Shown piece by piece: positions 21,495-32,060 of a DNA stretch of 64,000 nt. The stretch is taken from positions 18,965,118 to 19,029,117 of the forward strand of contig OX463862.1 of NCBI GenBank assembly GCA_949825065.1, in the 5' to 3' direction. This DNA is from Odontocerum albicorne (lineage: Eukaryota; Arthropoda; Insecta; Trichoptera; Odontoceridae). Every line of letters starts with the position of its first letter. Positions within the stretch are counted from its first letter, which is position 1. The translations under genes were made by a program, and so were the position numbers. The notes under the pieces are model-generated. The model did not search any database and was not told the origin of the DNA. It saw only the letters and a program-made list of their open reading frames with translations.

Positions 21495-21620
21495 GGAAAC
21501 CATGCATAATAAGATGTATGGATATGACCGATGCGAGAGCATTCTACACGAATGAAAAAGGTGTTGATACGGACTCTCTGCCTACTCCAAAAGGGACATA
21601 AATTGATTGTATGTATGAAT
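21495..21620 (+). mobile_element. LINE-A tail fragment
   Basis: ATAATAAGATGTATGGATAT codes the RCMD motif, and GGACTCTCTGCCTACTCC the SAYS/P block, as in other LINE-A copies. The middle is lost. Confidence 0.55.
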
Positions 21621-22514
21621 TTTCTTACAAAAAAAACATATTTTTTTATCGTAGACACTTAAGAAATGAAACGACAATATATGTGACACCTGATATTTAT
21701 AAGGTTAAAGTGATTTAAGGATCATCGACCTCGTGTATCGGATGCTGTATTGATGTCAAGCAGATGTTGCCATGGCGAAAAAAAATATGGGGTAAGGTAT
21801 CAATCGGTGTGGGGGTGATGGTGGGATAGCTAAGAGGATAATCTGCGAAGCCTTAAAGTGAAATATCAACAGGATGGGGGTGAACTGTGTACAGCTTTAG
21901 GGGTTGAAAACACATTTACGTATACACATATGACGATCATACTCGTATATTTAGAAATGGTGGAAAGTTAACAATGTTGATTTTGTTTTAACTTGTTTAT
22001 ATTCACATGATTTATATTGTCGTAAATAAAGCCTATCCTGTCTCCACCTCCCTTAAAATATAAAGTCTGGAATAACAAATACATTAAAATAGATAGTTAA
22101 GTACATGATGTATCAAAGGTTTTACTTTTAACTTTGTGGAACTCCGTGTAATAATATTTAACAATGAATACATAACAATTTTTCAAGATTTGCGAACCAT
22201 ACAACAGAGACAAAACGTAATTTCAAAGAAAGTAACGTTTAAGTTTTCTATACGTCAGAAAAAAATATAACCACAAACAATTAATTTAGAAAAATTGAAG
22301 TAACACAAAGCTATAAACAAAAAAAAGTAATAAATAACCAAAAAATGCAAAAAATTTCACCCTTCTTAAATATTTTTCCTTTGGCTGAATATGCCGCACA
22401 CAATTCTGATGTAACATGACACCAGTCTGACATAAGCATTGCTCTTGTAACAAACCGGGATCATTTCGCCTGAAGAAAGCTTCGGGATAGGAGATAGAGA
22501 GACGTCATCATCAT
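21621..22514. other. Unassigned sequence
   Basis: AT-rich, with one moderately GC-rich patch (21770-21900) that has no splice-bounded open frame I can support. Confidence 0.35.
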
Positions 22515-22690
22515 CCTGTCGTGTAGCTCATGAATGAGCATCGTGACTCCCATAATAGCCTCTGACGACTTCTCTCCATTCATTCCTGCACTCCGCGCCT
22601 CGAAAGGCAGTTGTTAAGGTTAGTCTAGTTGCATCCTTCAGTTGGTCACGATGCTGTCATGAGTTACACGACAGGATTAAGGCATTAAGG
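22515..22690. repeat. Inverted repeat, about 32 bp arms
   Basis: CCTGTCGTGTAGCTCATGA ... GCATCGTGAC (22519-22552) is complementary to GTCACGATGCTGTCATGAGT TACACGACAGG (22647-22678), apart from a 4 bp difference. Could be a MITE relic or the structured end of a retroelement. Confidence 0.65.
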
Positions 22691-22948
22691 GTTTGAACTC
22701 CAGCCCTAATCCACTTTATAGGAATATTTACTGCGCTGCAAATCATTTTTTTCTCCCGTGACCTTTGATCTTAAGTCTGACGTCGCTACTATTTTCACAC
22801 TAGGGTGTATCACCGCTAGAGGAGTCCCTAAGGGCAGTTACGCCGCGCTCATAATTAATTAAGATTTCAATCTTCTAGAACAGAGCGCTTAGGATGAAAA
22901 TTCTATTCTTCATAACAGAGTGGGAGATGGGGAAATCGATCAGTAATA
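22691..22948. other. Unassigned sequence
   Basis: Nothing recognised. Confidence 0.35.
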
Positions 22949-23000
22949 AAGCAGTGTTTCTCAAACTTTTTTCATCATTACCCAAAACCGTATTCTTTCA
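22949..23000 (+). mobile_element. Possible hAT terminus
   Basis: CAGTGTTTCTCAAACTTTTT resembles the TIR of the hAT at 60412 (CAGTGTTCTCCAACC). No partner end found. Confidence 0.3.
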
Positions 23001-23264
23001 GTCGTTTTTACCCATTGTAGGTTAAAGAAGGGAGATCAGTAAAAAATAGTAAGCGAACAATATGTTTGATGGAATATCTTTATTTTTCTATTCTGGCGCG
23101 GTGTAACGCCTCTAAATCCAGGAAGACAAACGCGATGGCGTTATATAATATTACGGAAGTGTTATTTTAACTACATATCCGGTTTCCTTTACTTGATGGT
23201 TCTAGTTTCGTTGGGTCAGTGTTTCATCTGGCGACACATGGTAATTTGACCACTTTTTTATCTG

Positions 23265-23755
23265 GACACTGATGGGGATTTCATCGCTCAAACAAAGATT
23301 GTATATTGGCCTTTCCAGTTCACCGCTCTTTATGTCGTCCTTTACTGTCCATGCAATGAAACTCTGGAATCAATTACAAACCAATGTTAGACTCACTCCG
23401 TCCTTGGCATGCTTTAAGAGGCGACTGAAAAAAACTCTTAATTTCTCGTCACTAATATAACGTGTTTTACTCCTGATTTTCCTTTCCTCTCCGCCATCTA
23501 TTAATTTTCCTTTGATTGATGATATCTCATTTTACATGGAAAGGAATGTTCGGATGATTGTCCGTTTTTTGTGGGGTTTGTGAGCATTCACATATGTGTT
23601 CATGTATTTCGTGGGGATGGATAGTCATTTGAATGTTTTTTTTTCGACCATGTAACTTGCTTCATTTACTTTTGTCTGGTTGATTGGAAGAGATTTCCGC
23701 TAGACAATTAGTCCGCCAGATCATATTTGCAAGAAAAGTGTTTAATTAATAAATA
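23265..23755 (+). mobile_element. LINE-C 3' end with ORF C-terminus
   Basis: The frame 23272-23460 encodes the last part of a CR1/jockey-type reverse transcriptase: LKQRLYIGLSSSPLF, then AMKLWNQLQTNVRLTPSLAC and FKRRLKK. The 3' UTR follows with TTGATTGATGATATCTCATT, the CGTGGGGATGGATAGTCATT block and GATTGGAAGAGATTTCCG, and the tail TTGCAAGAAAAGTGTTTAAT. 5' truncated. Confidence 0.85.
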
Positions 23756-24120
23756 CTATCACGCTTTGTAGGCCTTCCCTCCATACATACACACACTATC
23801 ACGCCTTGTAGGTCTTCCCTCCATACATACTATCACACCTCGTAGGCCTTCCCTCTATACAAACTATCACGCCTTGTAGGCTTTCCCTCTATATATACGA
23901 GTACTATCACGCCTTGAAGGTCTTCCCTCCATACATACTATCACACCTCGTAGGCCTTCCCTCTATACAAACTATCACGCCTTGTAGGCTTTCCCTCTAT
24001 ATATACGAGTACTATCACGCCTTGTAGGTCTTCCCTCCATACATACTATCACACCTCGTAGGCCTTCCCTCTATACATACTATCACGCCTTGTAGGTCTT
24101 CCCTCTATACATAATAAGCC
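23756..24120. repeat. Minisatellite, about 32-36 bp unit, ten or more copies
   Basis: Unit ACTATCACGCCTTGTAGGCC TTCCCTCCATACAT with variants ACACCTCG and TATATATACGAGT. A composite period of two to three units is visible (the block 23877-23943 recurs at 23969-24035). The array starts right after a LINE-C tail and ends at another LINE-C-like tail (24115-24160). Confidence 0.93.
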
Positions 24121-24165
24121 CGCTAAATTGTATTTGCAATAATAAGTGTTAAATAAATCAATAAA
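24113..24165 (+). mobile_element. LINE-C tail fragment
   Basis: AATAAGCCCGCTAAATTGTA TTTGCAATAATAAGTGTTAA ATAAATC is the LINE-C 3' terminus, without the rest of the element. Confidence 0.7.
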
Positions 24166-24434
24166 TGGTATAGTTATCAGTTTAGGAACTTTACATATAA
24201 TAATTTCAACAAATAACGCAAAAAAAAAATTACACAATATTAGGTCAAATACCCTGGTTTGGGAAAGACTACATTAAGAGCTTGAATCAATTATCCATCG
24301 TACTAGCAAAAATATTGAAATGACAATTTATATACAGTCGTTTGGAGAGCACATTCTTCTCACTATATTAATGACATATTAAAAAATTACAAAAACTGAT
24401 ATATTTATAATACATTATTCAAACTCGTAGTTAA
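24166..24434. other. Unassigned AT-rich sequence
   Basis: Nothing recognised. Confidence 0.35.
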
Positions 24435-24498
24435 GGCATTAACATTGTGGAGGTTTAAAAACATTGTCATTTGTTTTATCACTCACTGTTTATTTCAC

Positions 24499-24561
24499 TT
24501 TATGTGACGGTATAACTCTACCAGTTTCAAGGTTTTCACCTCATCATCAGGGGAGCACAAA
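24499..24561 (-). ncRNA. Candidate hammerhead ribozyme
   Basis: Best-preserved core, on the minus strand: CTGATGA (complement of 24544-24550), stem II AGGT/ACCT with GAAA loop, GAAA (complement 24525-24528) and GTA (complement 24519-24521). Distal helix I pairs TTTGTG (complement 24556-24561) with CATAAA (complement 24499-24504). Proximal helix I is GAG against CCC, with one mismatch. Confidence 0.6.
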
Positions 24562-24570
24562 CAAGACTTG

Positions 24571-24633
24571 TTTATTCTCCCCTGATTATGAGGGGAAAAC
24601 CTTGAAACCGGTAGGGTTATACCGTTACATAAA
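24571..24633 (+). ncRNA. Hammerhead-like motif with mutated core
   Basis: Same layout as the minus-strand partner, but the core reads CTGATTA (24582-24588). The invariant G8 is T, which should abolish cleavage. Stem II and GAAACCGGTAGGG are kept. Confidence 0.55.
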
Positions 24634-24939
24634 TTGGAATAAACAGTGTTTTATAAAACAAATTACAATATATATTTATAAGTAGCGTGTAAGAATAGGA
24701 CATTTGTGTATTTAAAATGTACGACACTTTCGTGACATTTGTAAAATGTCAACATGTTAAAATTTTATTTTTCTCCATTCGAAAATTTTCGCCTTCGACA
24801 ATTTATGTCAGAAAACAGACAATATATCCTTCAAAATATAATACATGAAAATAACCGTTTGTAACACTACAATACGCAAAATATGACTTTACAAGTTTTG
24901 GTGGATGTATTGATGGGATTTTTTTTGTATTTTTTCCAG

Positions 24940-25102
24940 TGGGCGGCGCAGTGATGGGACGCAAGCGGCCAGCACTCCTGGCAGGCTCCGGCCCCCGTTC
25001 CTCCATGAGCCCCACCAAGCGCACCGTCATGGGGCTGTTGGCGCGCGCCCGCGCCGCGCAGGCCAAGCACCTGCCCCAGCCCGCCTTCAGGCCGCCGCCG
25101 GA
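24940..25102 (+). CDS. Exon C of the unidentified gene (163 nt)
   Basis: Acceptor tract TTTTTTTTGTATTTTTTCCAG, donor GCCGGA|GTGAGTA. It is about 70% GC in a region near 35%. Entered in phase 1 from exon B it is open throughout: VGGAVMGRKRPALLAGSG, PRSSMSPTKRTVMGLLARAR, AAQAKHLPQPAFRPPP, ending two bases into a codon. The basic runs (GRKRP, PTKR, RAR) would suit a nuclear protein, but that is inference; I do not recognise a family. The next exon is not found in the remaining 38.9 kb, so it is beyond the window or too short to see. Its donor is unit 1 of the array at 25091-25910. Confidence 0.7.
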
Positions 25103-25910
25103 GTGAGTACGATACATTCTTTCATAACCGTAACCCTGTTATATATACATACTCGTATATATCATGTATCACCACCTAAATAATTTGGACACATCCATTC
25201 ATCCAATATACTTTTCGTAAACCGCCGCCGGAGTGAATACGATACATTTTCCATAATTGTTACCCCGTTCTATATAGAAACATATGTCATACGTGTATGC
25301 CACCGCCGAAGTGAGTACGATACATCCCTTACTAATCGTATCCCTGTTATATAAACATTATGTCAGTACCATCGCCGAAGTGAATACGATACATTTCTTA
25401 ACAATCGTTACCCTGTTATATATGGTATTCAAACATGTGTAATATGCCACCGCCGAAGTGAGTACGATACATCCATTACGAATCGTAACTCTGTTTTATA
25501 TACATATACATGTCATATACCACCGCCGGTGTGAATACGATACATTTCTTAACAATCGTTACGTTGATCTACATACAAACATGTCATATGCCACCACCGA
25601 AGGGAGTACGATACAATTATTACTAATCGTAACTCTGTTGTATATACATGTCACATCCCGCCGCCGGAGTGAATACGACACATTTCTTAATAATCATTAC
25701 CTTCTTCTATATACAAACATATATCATACCTCTACAAACCGTAATCTGTGTTATATAAATGTCATGTATTACCGCCGGAGTTAGTACGAGCAATTTCATA
25801 ACTGTAGCCCTTTTCTATACTCTTATACAAACAAATCTCATGTACCACCATCGTAGTGAGTGCAATATATATCTTACGAACCGTTATCTATTCTATATGT
25901 TTTTATAGAA
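25091..25910 (+). repeat. Minisatellite built from the exon C splice-donor region
   Basis: About ten imperfect units of 65-130 bp begin near 25091, 25223, 25300, 25369, 25446, 25519, 25590, 25657, 25771 and 25846. Each starts with a version of CCGCCGGAGTGAGTACGATA and continues AT..TAACAATCGTTACCCTGT and TATATACA..ATGTCATAT. Unit 1 includes the exon end. Units 3, 5 and 10 keep GTGAGT, unit 9 GTTAGT, and units 2, 4, 6 and 8 GTGAAT. The downstream units are decoy or alternative 5' splice sites. Confidence 0.9.
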
Positions 25911-26289
25911 ATGCGTGCACTGAGAAGAATATTTGCGGAGTTACAAGTAGAATGTCAAGTTGCGAAAATTATGTAGTATAATTGGAATTTACAAAGTAAA
26001 TATTATTTTTATATATTCCTAAAAATAAAAGTTGGAAATAAGTTACGAAATATATTTCATAATATTCTTAAAATGATATAAATCTACCGATGTTTTATAT
26101 ACAATAAATAACATCCCTTACATCAAAATGGTTCTTGTGAACGAACTGAGAAGGCAAAACTCGAAGGCGAAGCAAATAAAGTAATGAAATATTTGCTACA
26201 CAAGACAAATAAACGTTATCACCCGAAAAGTTGGCCATTATTTAGAAGACATTTCGCCAGAAATTGTTATTTCACCCGGTAACTGGCAA
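25911..26289. other. Unassigned intron sequence
   Basis: Begins with ATGCGTGCACTGAGAAGAAT, a LINE-A-like motif (MRALRR) of about 40 bp; nothing else recognised. Confidence 0.35.
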
Positions 26290-26925
26290 AGTTGATGATA
26301 CACGACAAAAAGTTAGACTGAAACTGAAAATTCATGACTGCTATCGAGTTTGCTGGATCGACTTGAGCTCAAAAAGCCCACTTGTTATGTGCTCCTATTC
26401 AAGATACTAGTATATGGTGATTTTTTGTACTTACAAGTATGTATATATGCTTGCATTGTCATTAATTGAAGATACACGACAAAAAAGTAAGACAATTCAC
26501 TAGAAGTTTAGGACTTCTATCGAGCTTACTGGATCGACTGGAGCTTAACGCCTACTTGTGATGTGTTCCTATTCAAGAAATATGGTGGTTTTATGTACAT
26601 ATGTATGTACAATACTTGCAATGTTTTTAGTTGAAGATGCACGACAAAAAGCTTAACGATTCATTAGAAATTCATGACTACTATAAAGTTTACTGGATCG
26701 ACTCGAACTTAAGTTTGTGATCATTCAAGAGAGATGGTGATTATCTATACATACGTATATAATACTTGCAGTCTCTTTATTTGATGATGCACGACAAAAA
26801 GTAAGTCAATTCACGGGAAATTCATGACCGCTGTTGAGTTTAATGGATCGACTTGAGCTTTTAGGCCACTTGTGATGTAATCCCATTTAAAAAAGAAGGG
26901 GATTTTCTGTACACAGGAAAGTCAC
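26290..26925. repeat. Tandem repeat, about 150-175 bp unit, four copies
   Basis: Units start at about 26294, 26468, 26634 and 26783 with GATGATACACGACAAAAAGT. Each contains AAATTCATGACTGCTATCGA, GGATCGACTTGAGCT and CACTTGTGATGTGTTCCTAT. Divergence between units is considerable, so it is an old array. Confidence 0.9.
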
Positions 26926-27370
26926 TAGAAAGAAGACCATTCCACACCAAGGGACAGCAAGGGCCAAATCTATATTATAATACTCTGCTCTATTGCATTT
27001 ATTTGGAACAACAAATTTATTAGATGTAAAAGAAATCAACTCGCCCTCAAAGGTTTACTTCTATCCAAAAGAACATCACTAAGACACAGATTAGAAAGAT
27101 ACGATGAAGATATGCCATTAAGGGACTTGAATAATAAGAGGCAATTTATAAAATCAATATGTTCACGATACTTAAGCCAGTGTAGACTTTTTAGAAGCAG
27201 ACCAACATGGCAATATTTATAACTACCATATATTAACTTAGCAGCTGCATTGAAAACTGACTGGACTAGAAATTTGTAAATCAGGTAAATCAGAGTAAAT
27301 ATAGTTACAATAATTCAGACGTGATGTAACAAATTACTTGTTATTAGTTTTATTTCCCTAGTTGAAAGAC
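26926..27370 (-). mobile_element. LINE-H fragment
   Basis: CATTCCACACCAAGGGACAG, GGTTTACTTCTATCCAAAAG and GATACTTAAGCCAGTGTAGA followed by GACCAACATGGCAATATTTA match 4025-4500 and 7300-7560. All frames broken. Confidence 0.55.
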
Positions 27371-28014
27371 ATCGATGTACAAATTTTAACTATTTACAAA
27401 AACCATGGTTGCCTTAAAACCGATGCCTATGTTACGCTCGTGATTTGGTCATGCACTTAGGATAGCAGCTAATGTCAAACAGCCATATTTTATTTATTTA
27501 AATTGTTCACATTTTTATACATAAGTCAACTGCTTATGTCAGCAGTCTCACTAGGTTTATTTTCTGTATCTTAAACACCTGACTTGCTTTTTTTATTATT
27601 TTATTAATTCAAAAATAAAGAACAAAATAATATTTAATAGCTGACTTAAAATATAGTTTCACATGATAATTTGAAACATAAGTAATCCTCACAATAGAAA
27701 GAAGACACAAACAATACAAAATAAAATCAACTCAAGTCATAACATACAGCACGTAATATATTGGGTGGCAAGGTTGGGGAGAAAGGAGAAGAAAAAGGAA
27801 GATAATCTATAGATACTTTTCTTTATATGTTTCAAATAAGCCAAAGGACTGTACTTTGAAACTAAAGGTTGAGAGAGAATATATTATAATAGCAAAATTT
27901 TAAAAAAAATTACTTGGAAAATAATGAAATATTTTTTTCACTAAGATTCCAAATACAATCACGAAGATGGGTCAAAAGGACATCGGGGTTATTAATCAGT
28001 TCGACATTCCATTG
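27371..28014. other. Unassigned AT-rich sequence
   Basis: Nothing recognised. Confidence 0.35.
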
Positions 28015-28420
28015 AGGCAGCTTCCTTTTATCCAAAAATAAGCTCTTCCTCTATGAAACCCTTATTTGTCCTATCTTGACCTATGCTGCACCCGTTTGGG
28101 GTAGTGTGAGCACGGATCCCGTGAAGCTTCAATGAGTGCAAAACAAGGCATTCAAGATCACTTTCAACGCCCATCCAGATCAAAACTCTCCCGACTTCAT
28201 ATCGATCAGCGTATAAACTCCTCCAACACCACATCCTCTCTTGGACCGTGAAGTTTTATAAAAGTCAACAAAACCATATCAATCCTCTGATCACTACCCT
28301 GGGGGCTTACGAAAGCAAGTCCGATCTATTTTTCCGTTATAACTCCAGGCTTCCGAAGCATCATCTGTTGCCTGATTAGTTTATCTACAGTATTAGCTCC
28401 CATTTACTGCTCTGAAAAAA
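28015..28420 (+). mobile_element. LINE fragment (jockey-like), reverse transcriptase C-terminus
   Basis: Decayed reading LYETLICPILTYAAPVWGSV, VQNKAFKITFNAHP and later FFRYNSRLPKHHLLP. This is the region after the catalytic domain in jockey-type proteins (L..TL..P.LTY..PVWG, VQNKALR). At least two stops and one shift. Confidence 0.7.
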
Positions 28421-29029
28421 ACCTGTTGATAAAAGCCCCAATACTATGACAGCGGCATCTTTCTCGGCTGATACGGTAGTGATCTGGTATTGTCGATACG
28501 ATTAGAATGAAGCAAAAAAAAGTCACTTGAAACAAAAATTCACACCAATATGCCCCCGACCCGGTGGACAGTGGCGAATAGAAAATAAGAACTTAGATAT
28601 TGAAGACCCATAACCTTTAAACAGAAGTCTTAATGATGGAATACTAATATTTAAATGATGCGCTATTCAATGCACGTGGGTGTTTCCTGCCTTCCTACAA
28701 ATCGGTTTTGATGTCGATGACATTTCTAAATCGAGATACAATGATCAGCTGAGAGGAATGTGAGCTCATCGGATATTTAGTAACAGCAATATAATCGACC
28801 CTCGGTTGAAAATCTCCATCTTGAGAGTGATCCTAATATGCTTCTCCGAGGATTTGATCTGCGACAAAGATTGTGGAGTACCCTTAAGGTGGACTTCATT
28901 GATTCTCCGTTGTACTCATATTGAATGATCCAGACTGTCGGTCGCATCGTGGTAGAGCGTCCAACATATCCTTTCCCGGAGGGACTAGAGGAGATCCATT
29001 GGGCTACTTCTAAAGCTGTGTCATGGATG
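28421..29029. other. Unassigned sequence between two jockey-like fragments
   Basis: Moderate GC; may contain more LINE coding debris (open frame 28777-29058 on the minus strand is not recognisable). Confidence 0.3.
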
Positions 29030-29535
29030 AGAAACCTGAACATCCGATTGCGAAACACAAACCATACAACACGCCCTCAATATCAAATCAAAAGCTCACG
29101 GAACACTCAAATCATTATTTCCCTTGATCAGTAAATACAGCAAACTTAGCACGCGCACTAAACTCCACCTATATAAAGCGATCGTCAGACCGCAACTGAC
29201 ATACGCCCTTCCGGTCTGGGGCCACGCGAAGAAAACAACGCTACATCACATTCAGATCATTCAAAACAAAGCCCTCCGCATAATTTTAAAAGCACCCTAC
29301 ATCGTCCGTAATTCAAGACTCCACGCAGATACCAAACTACATACTATCCCCGAACATATGCGCGCTCTGGCCGAAAGGTTCTACAGCTCTATATCCCGTC
29401 ATCCCAACCCAGTCATAAAAGCCTTAGATAACTACAACGCGAACACCAGTTACAGACACACTCGTCCGAAATCAATATTGCGAAACATCCCCCCGACCCT
29501 CTTTAACTCTAATCATCCCCCCAAATGACCCACCG
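29030..29535 (+). mobile_element. LINE fragment (jockey-like) with open frame
   Basis: The frame 29124-29528 is intact for 134 codons: LSTRTKLHLYKAIVRPQLTY, ALPVWGHAKKTTLHHIQIIQ, NKALRIILKAPYIVRN and HADTKLHTIPEHM. This is a clear jockey-clade C-terminus. Upstream (29050-29125) the preceding residues continue in another frame. It is distinct in sequence from the fragment at 28015, so two related elements sit side by side. Confidence 0.82.
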
Positions 29536-31017
29536 ATTGTCACTCTGAACACCCCATCATCGATAATTCCTCCGGCAGACAGTTTACCCCCATAGGCAAC
29601 CGCATTTCTCACCTTCAATAAACATTTTCTACACCTTAATATATTTATAAAAGTCACACACATTTCCCCACTCATTTACTTATCTACATATACTATATTC
29701 ATTCTTATAATTTATTCACAATTCATTTTTTTTTTCACCCATTCAATATAAAACAGTGTGTGACGACACAAATTTATGTATATTTGTATTTAATATTATG
29801 TATATATCATCATATTTATATATGTACTTAATCGTTTATAATTTCTCATAATCATTCATAAAATCAAAACAATTACCACAAACCTATCCTTTCCCGATTC
29901 CCAAAAAGATCCAAAAATTTCCAATAAATATCTTAACAGTCAGAACTTATCCGATGAAGGAGTAAGGTGTCCTACCATCGGACCGAAACTCCGAACAAGC
30001 TATCCATCACTTGGACAAACCATACGAGAAAAGAAAAATATCCTTCAAACACAAAACGGTCTGATCGACATTTTTATCTCATTTATTATTCAACATAAAA
30101 CATTATATATTATATATCATACATATTATATAGAAGGTTTATTCAAATTGTAAATTTACGTGAACAAATGTACAGTAAAATATTACATTTCCCATCTGCC
30201 AATAAATTGCATGGCTATTGACATTTGAGATATATTTCTCGTACAAAACGATGTCGGTGAAATCACGCTGAGTACCAAAGCCAGTTTACTTGCGGTTCGC
30301 TGGCAGATAATATATAAGTGACTTTCGCATAACATACTCGTATATATGTATCTACTACACACAGTCCGAACTGATTTAGTACCGGACTCATGGCACCAGG
30401 AGAATACTGAAAATAACTCAACCCTGAAGCTAGAAAATATGGCGAATATAGTGTGGACTAGAGAGAAATTTATAACAGTTTTTCATGAATTATTATTGAA
30501 AAAGTTACTGTAAGTGTTGTGATTTATGTGCAGATATGTAACTTTAAATTAAAGCTGTATGCATTAGGTAATTGTTGTGTCATTTCACTATTTTTTTACT
30601 TTCACATGAACCACCCGCGTAAGCAAATATATATTTTTAAATCTTGATTTATGTGTTTTTTTTGTTGCACAGTGATACAAATGATTTATAAACATTTGAA
30701 GTATTTTATAAAATAATGTTTTTTAAAAAGTTATATTTTAATGAACGTCCAACAGCTTACTTTTTGAAACACTTTTAAGAACTGTGCTAACTTGGACATC
30801 GGAAACCAAGAGATTACAAACCGGGACGAAATGGTTTACGATATATTTGAGAGAAAGGTTCTACGTGGAATATCTAATTCAATTTACTATATATGGCGAC
30901 ACTTACGTAGCAAATGTTATAAAAATTCAATTCAATTTATGAAGAAAACACGTTGATTAGTGTGTCCAGGAGATAGTATTGTCTACGACTTATGTAATCA
31001 AACCATTGGGTTAAGAA
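29536..31017. other. Unassigned sequence, LINE 3' flank and beyond
   Basis: The first 400 bp may be the 3' UTR of the jockey-like element (it includes GATGAAGGAGTAAGGTGTCC near 29955). Beyond that nothing recognised. Confidence 0.3.
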
Positions 31018-31205
31018 CTACGACCTCCATGGCTTAGTTGGTAAAATCTGTCACCCGACCTGGAGGTTCGGGGTTTGAATGTCGTTGGAAACTAGATTTT
31101 TTAAAAAGGTATTTCAGTCTGATTTTCATTTTAGACTTTTTAACATATTTCTGGTTGATTGAAAAAGTTTATGGTAATAACCTCTATACGTTGCACTCTA
31201 TGATG
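31018..31205 (+). mobile_element. SINE-S1 copy
   Basis: The head CGACCTCCATGGCTTAGTTG GTAAAATC (box A-like), then GGTTCGGGGTTTGAATGTCG (box B-like), then A-rich. The body is CAGTCTGATTTTCATTTTAG, and the tail TTTCTGGTTGATTGAAAAAG is shared with LINE-C. Confidence 0.75.
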
Positions 31206-31289
31206 AATTGACCGTCAGTGAAATTGTGCCGTGGATTTTTTTTCTTCATTCCTTTAAGTAAGTAAGCCACTGCAAATATTCCTACCTAC

Positions 31290-32060
31290 TAAAACTAAAA
31301 TTTTACTAGTACAATCTCTGCTCTTTCCTATTCTGGACTATGCGGACGTCTGTTACTTGGATGTTACAGAGGAACAGCTGGACAAATTACAGCGTCTTCA
31401 AAATGTTTCAGCTTACGAAAGTACGATCATATAACTTCATACCAGAAGGCATTGAACTGGTGTAATGTTAGAAATAGACGCCATATTCCCAGACTGTTTC
31501 TATAGTATAATATCCTTAACTGTCCCGCCACCCCCTCTTATCTCGCCGAAATTTTTCAGCGTCTTTCCAATCATGGATAAGCGCTACGCTCAAACAACGA
31601 TTGTCTTTTGGCCTTTCCAGTTCACCGCTCCTCTTTTTTTACGTCGTCCTTTACTGTCCATACAGTGAGACTCTGTAATCAGTTGCAAACCAATATAAGA
31701 CTCGCTCCGTCCTTGGCATGCTTTAAGAAGCGACTGAAAAAACTCTTAATTTCTAGTCAGTAAAATAACGTGTTTCGTTCCTGAGCTTTCTTTTCCTTTC
31801 CTCTCCACCATCCCTTCCTTTTCTTTTGATTGATGATATATCACTTTATATGAAATATTGTCCGTCTTTGTGAGGTTCGTGGGCATATACTCACGTATGT
31901 GTTTATGGATTTCGTGGGGATGGATAGTCATTTGAATGATTTATACGACCACGTAACTTGATTCATTTACTTTTGTCTAGTTGGTTGGAAGAGATTGCCG
32001 CCTGGCAATAAGCCCGCCAGATTGTATTTGCAAAAAAAGTGTTAAATAAATAAACAAGCC
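31290..32060 (+). mobile_element. LINE-C fragment, longest copy
   Basis: Coding debris LVQSLLFPILDYADVCYLDV, TEEQLDKLQRLQN and RKYDHI-like text, then RYAQTTIVFWPFQFTAP. The C-terminus is LCNQLQTNIRLAPSLACFKK in shifted frames. The 3' UTR (31770-32055) has all family blocks, including TTGGTTGGAAGAGATTGCCG and CCGCCAGATTGTATTTGCAA, ending GTGTTAAATAAATAAA. ILDYADVCYLD is typical of CR1/jockey-type proteins. Confidence 0.85.

Larger units (their letters stand above)
24435..24672. mobile_element. Penelope-like terminal units, head to head
   Basis: A palindrome of about 100 bp arms. The minus-oriented unit (24470-24566) meets a plus-oriented unit (24567-24670) at AACAAGACTTGTTTAT. Each arm ends in the TTTATCACTCACTGTTTATT / AATAAACAGTGTTTTATAAA tail. 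The left side adds the AACATTGTGGAGGTTTAAA block seen at 33680 and 45170. It lies 270 bp before exon C. Confidence 0.85.

Noticed and set aside
24803..25117. Minus-strand frame of 104 residues over exon C
   Set aside because: Shadow of a GC-rich exon; the plus strand has matching acceptor, donor and phase, the minus strand has none.
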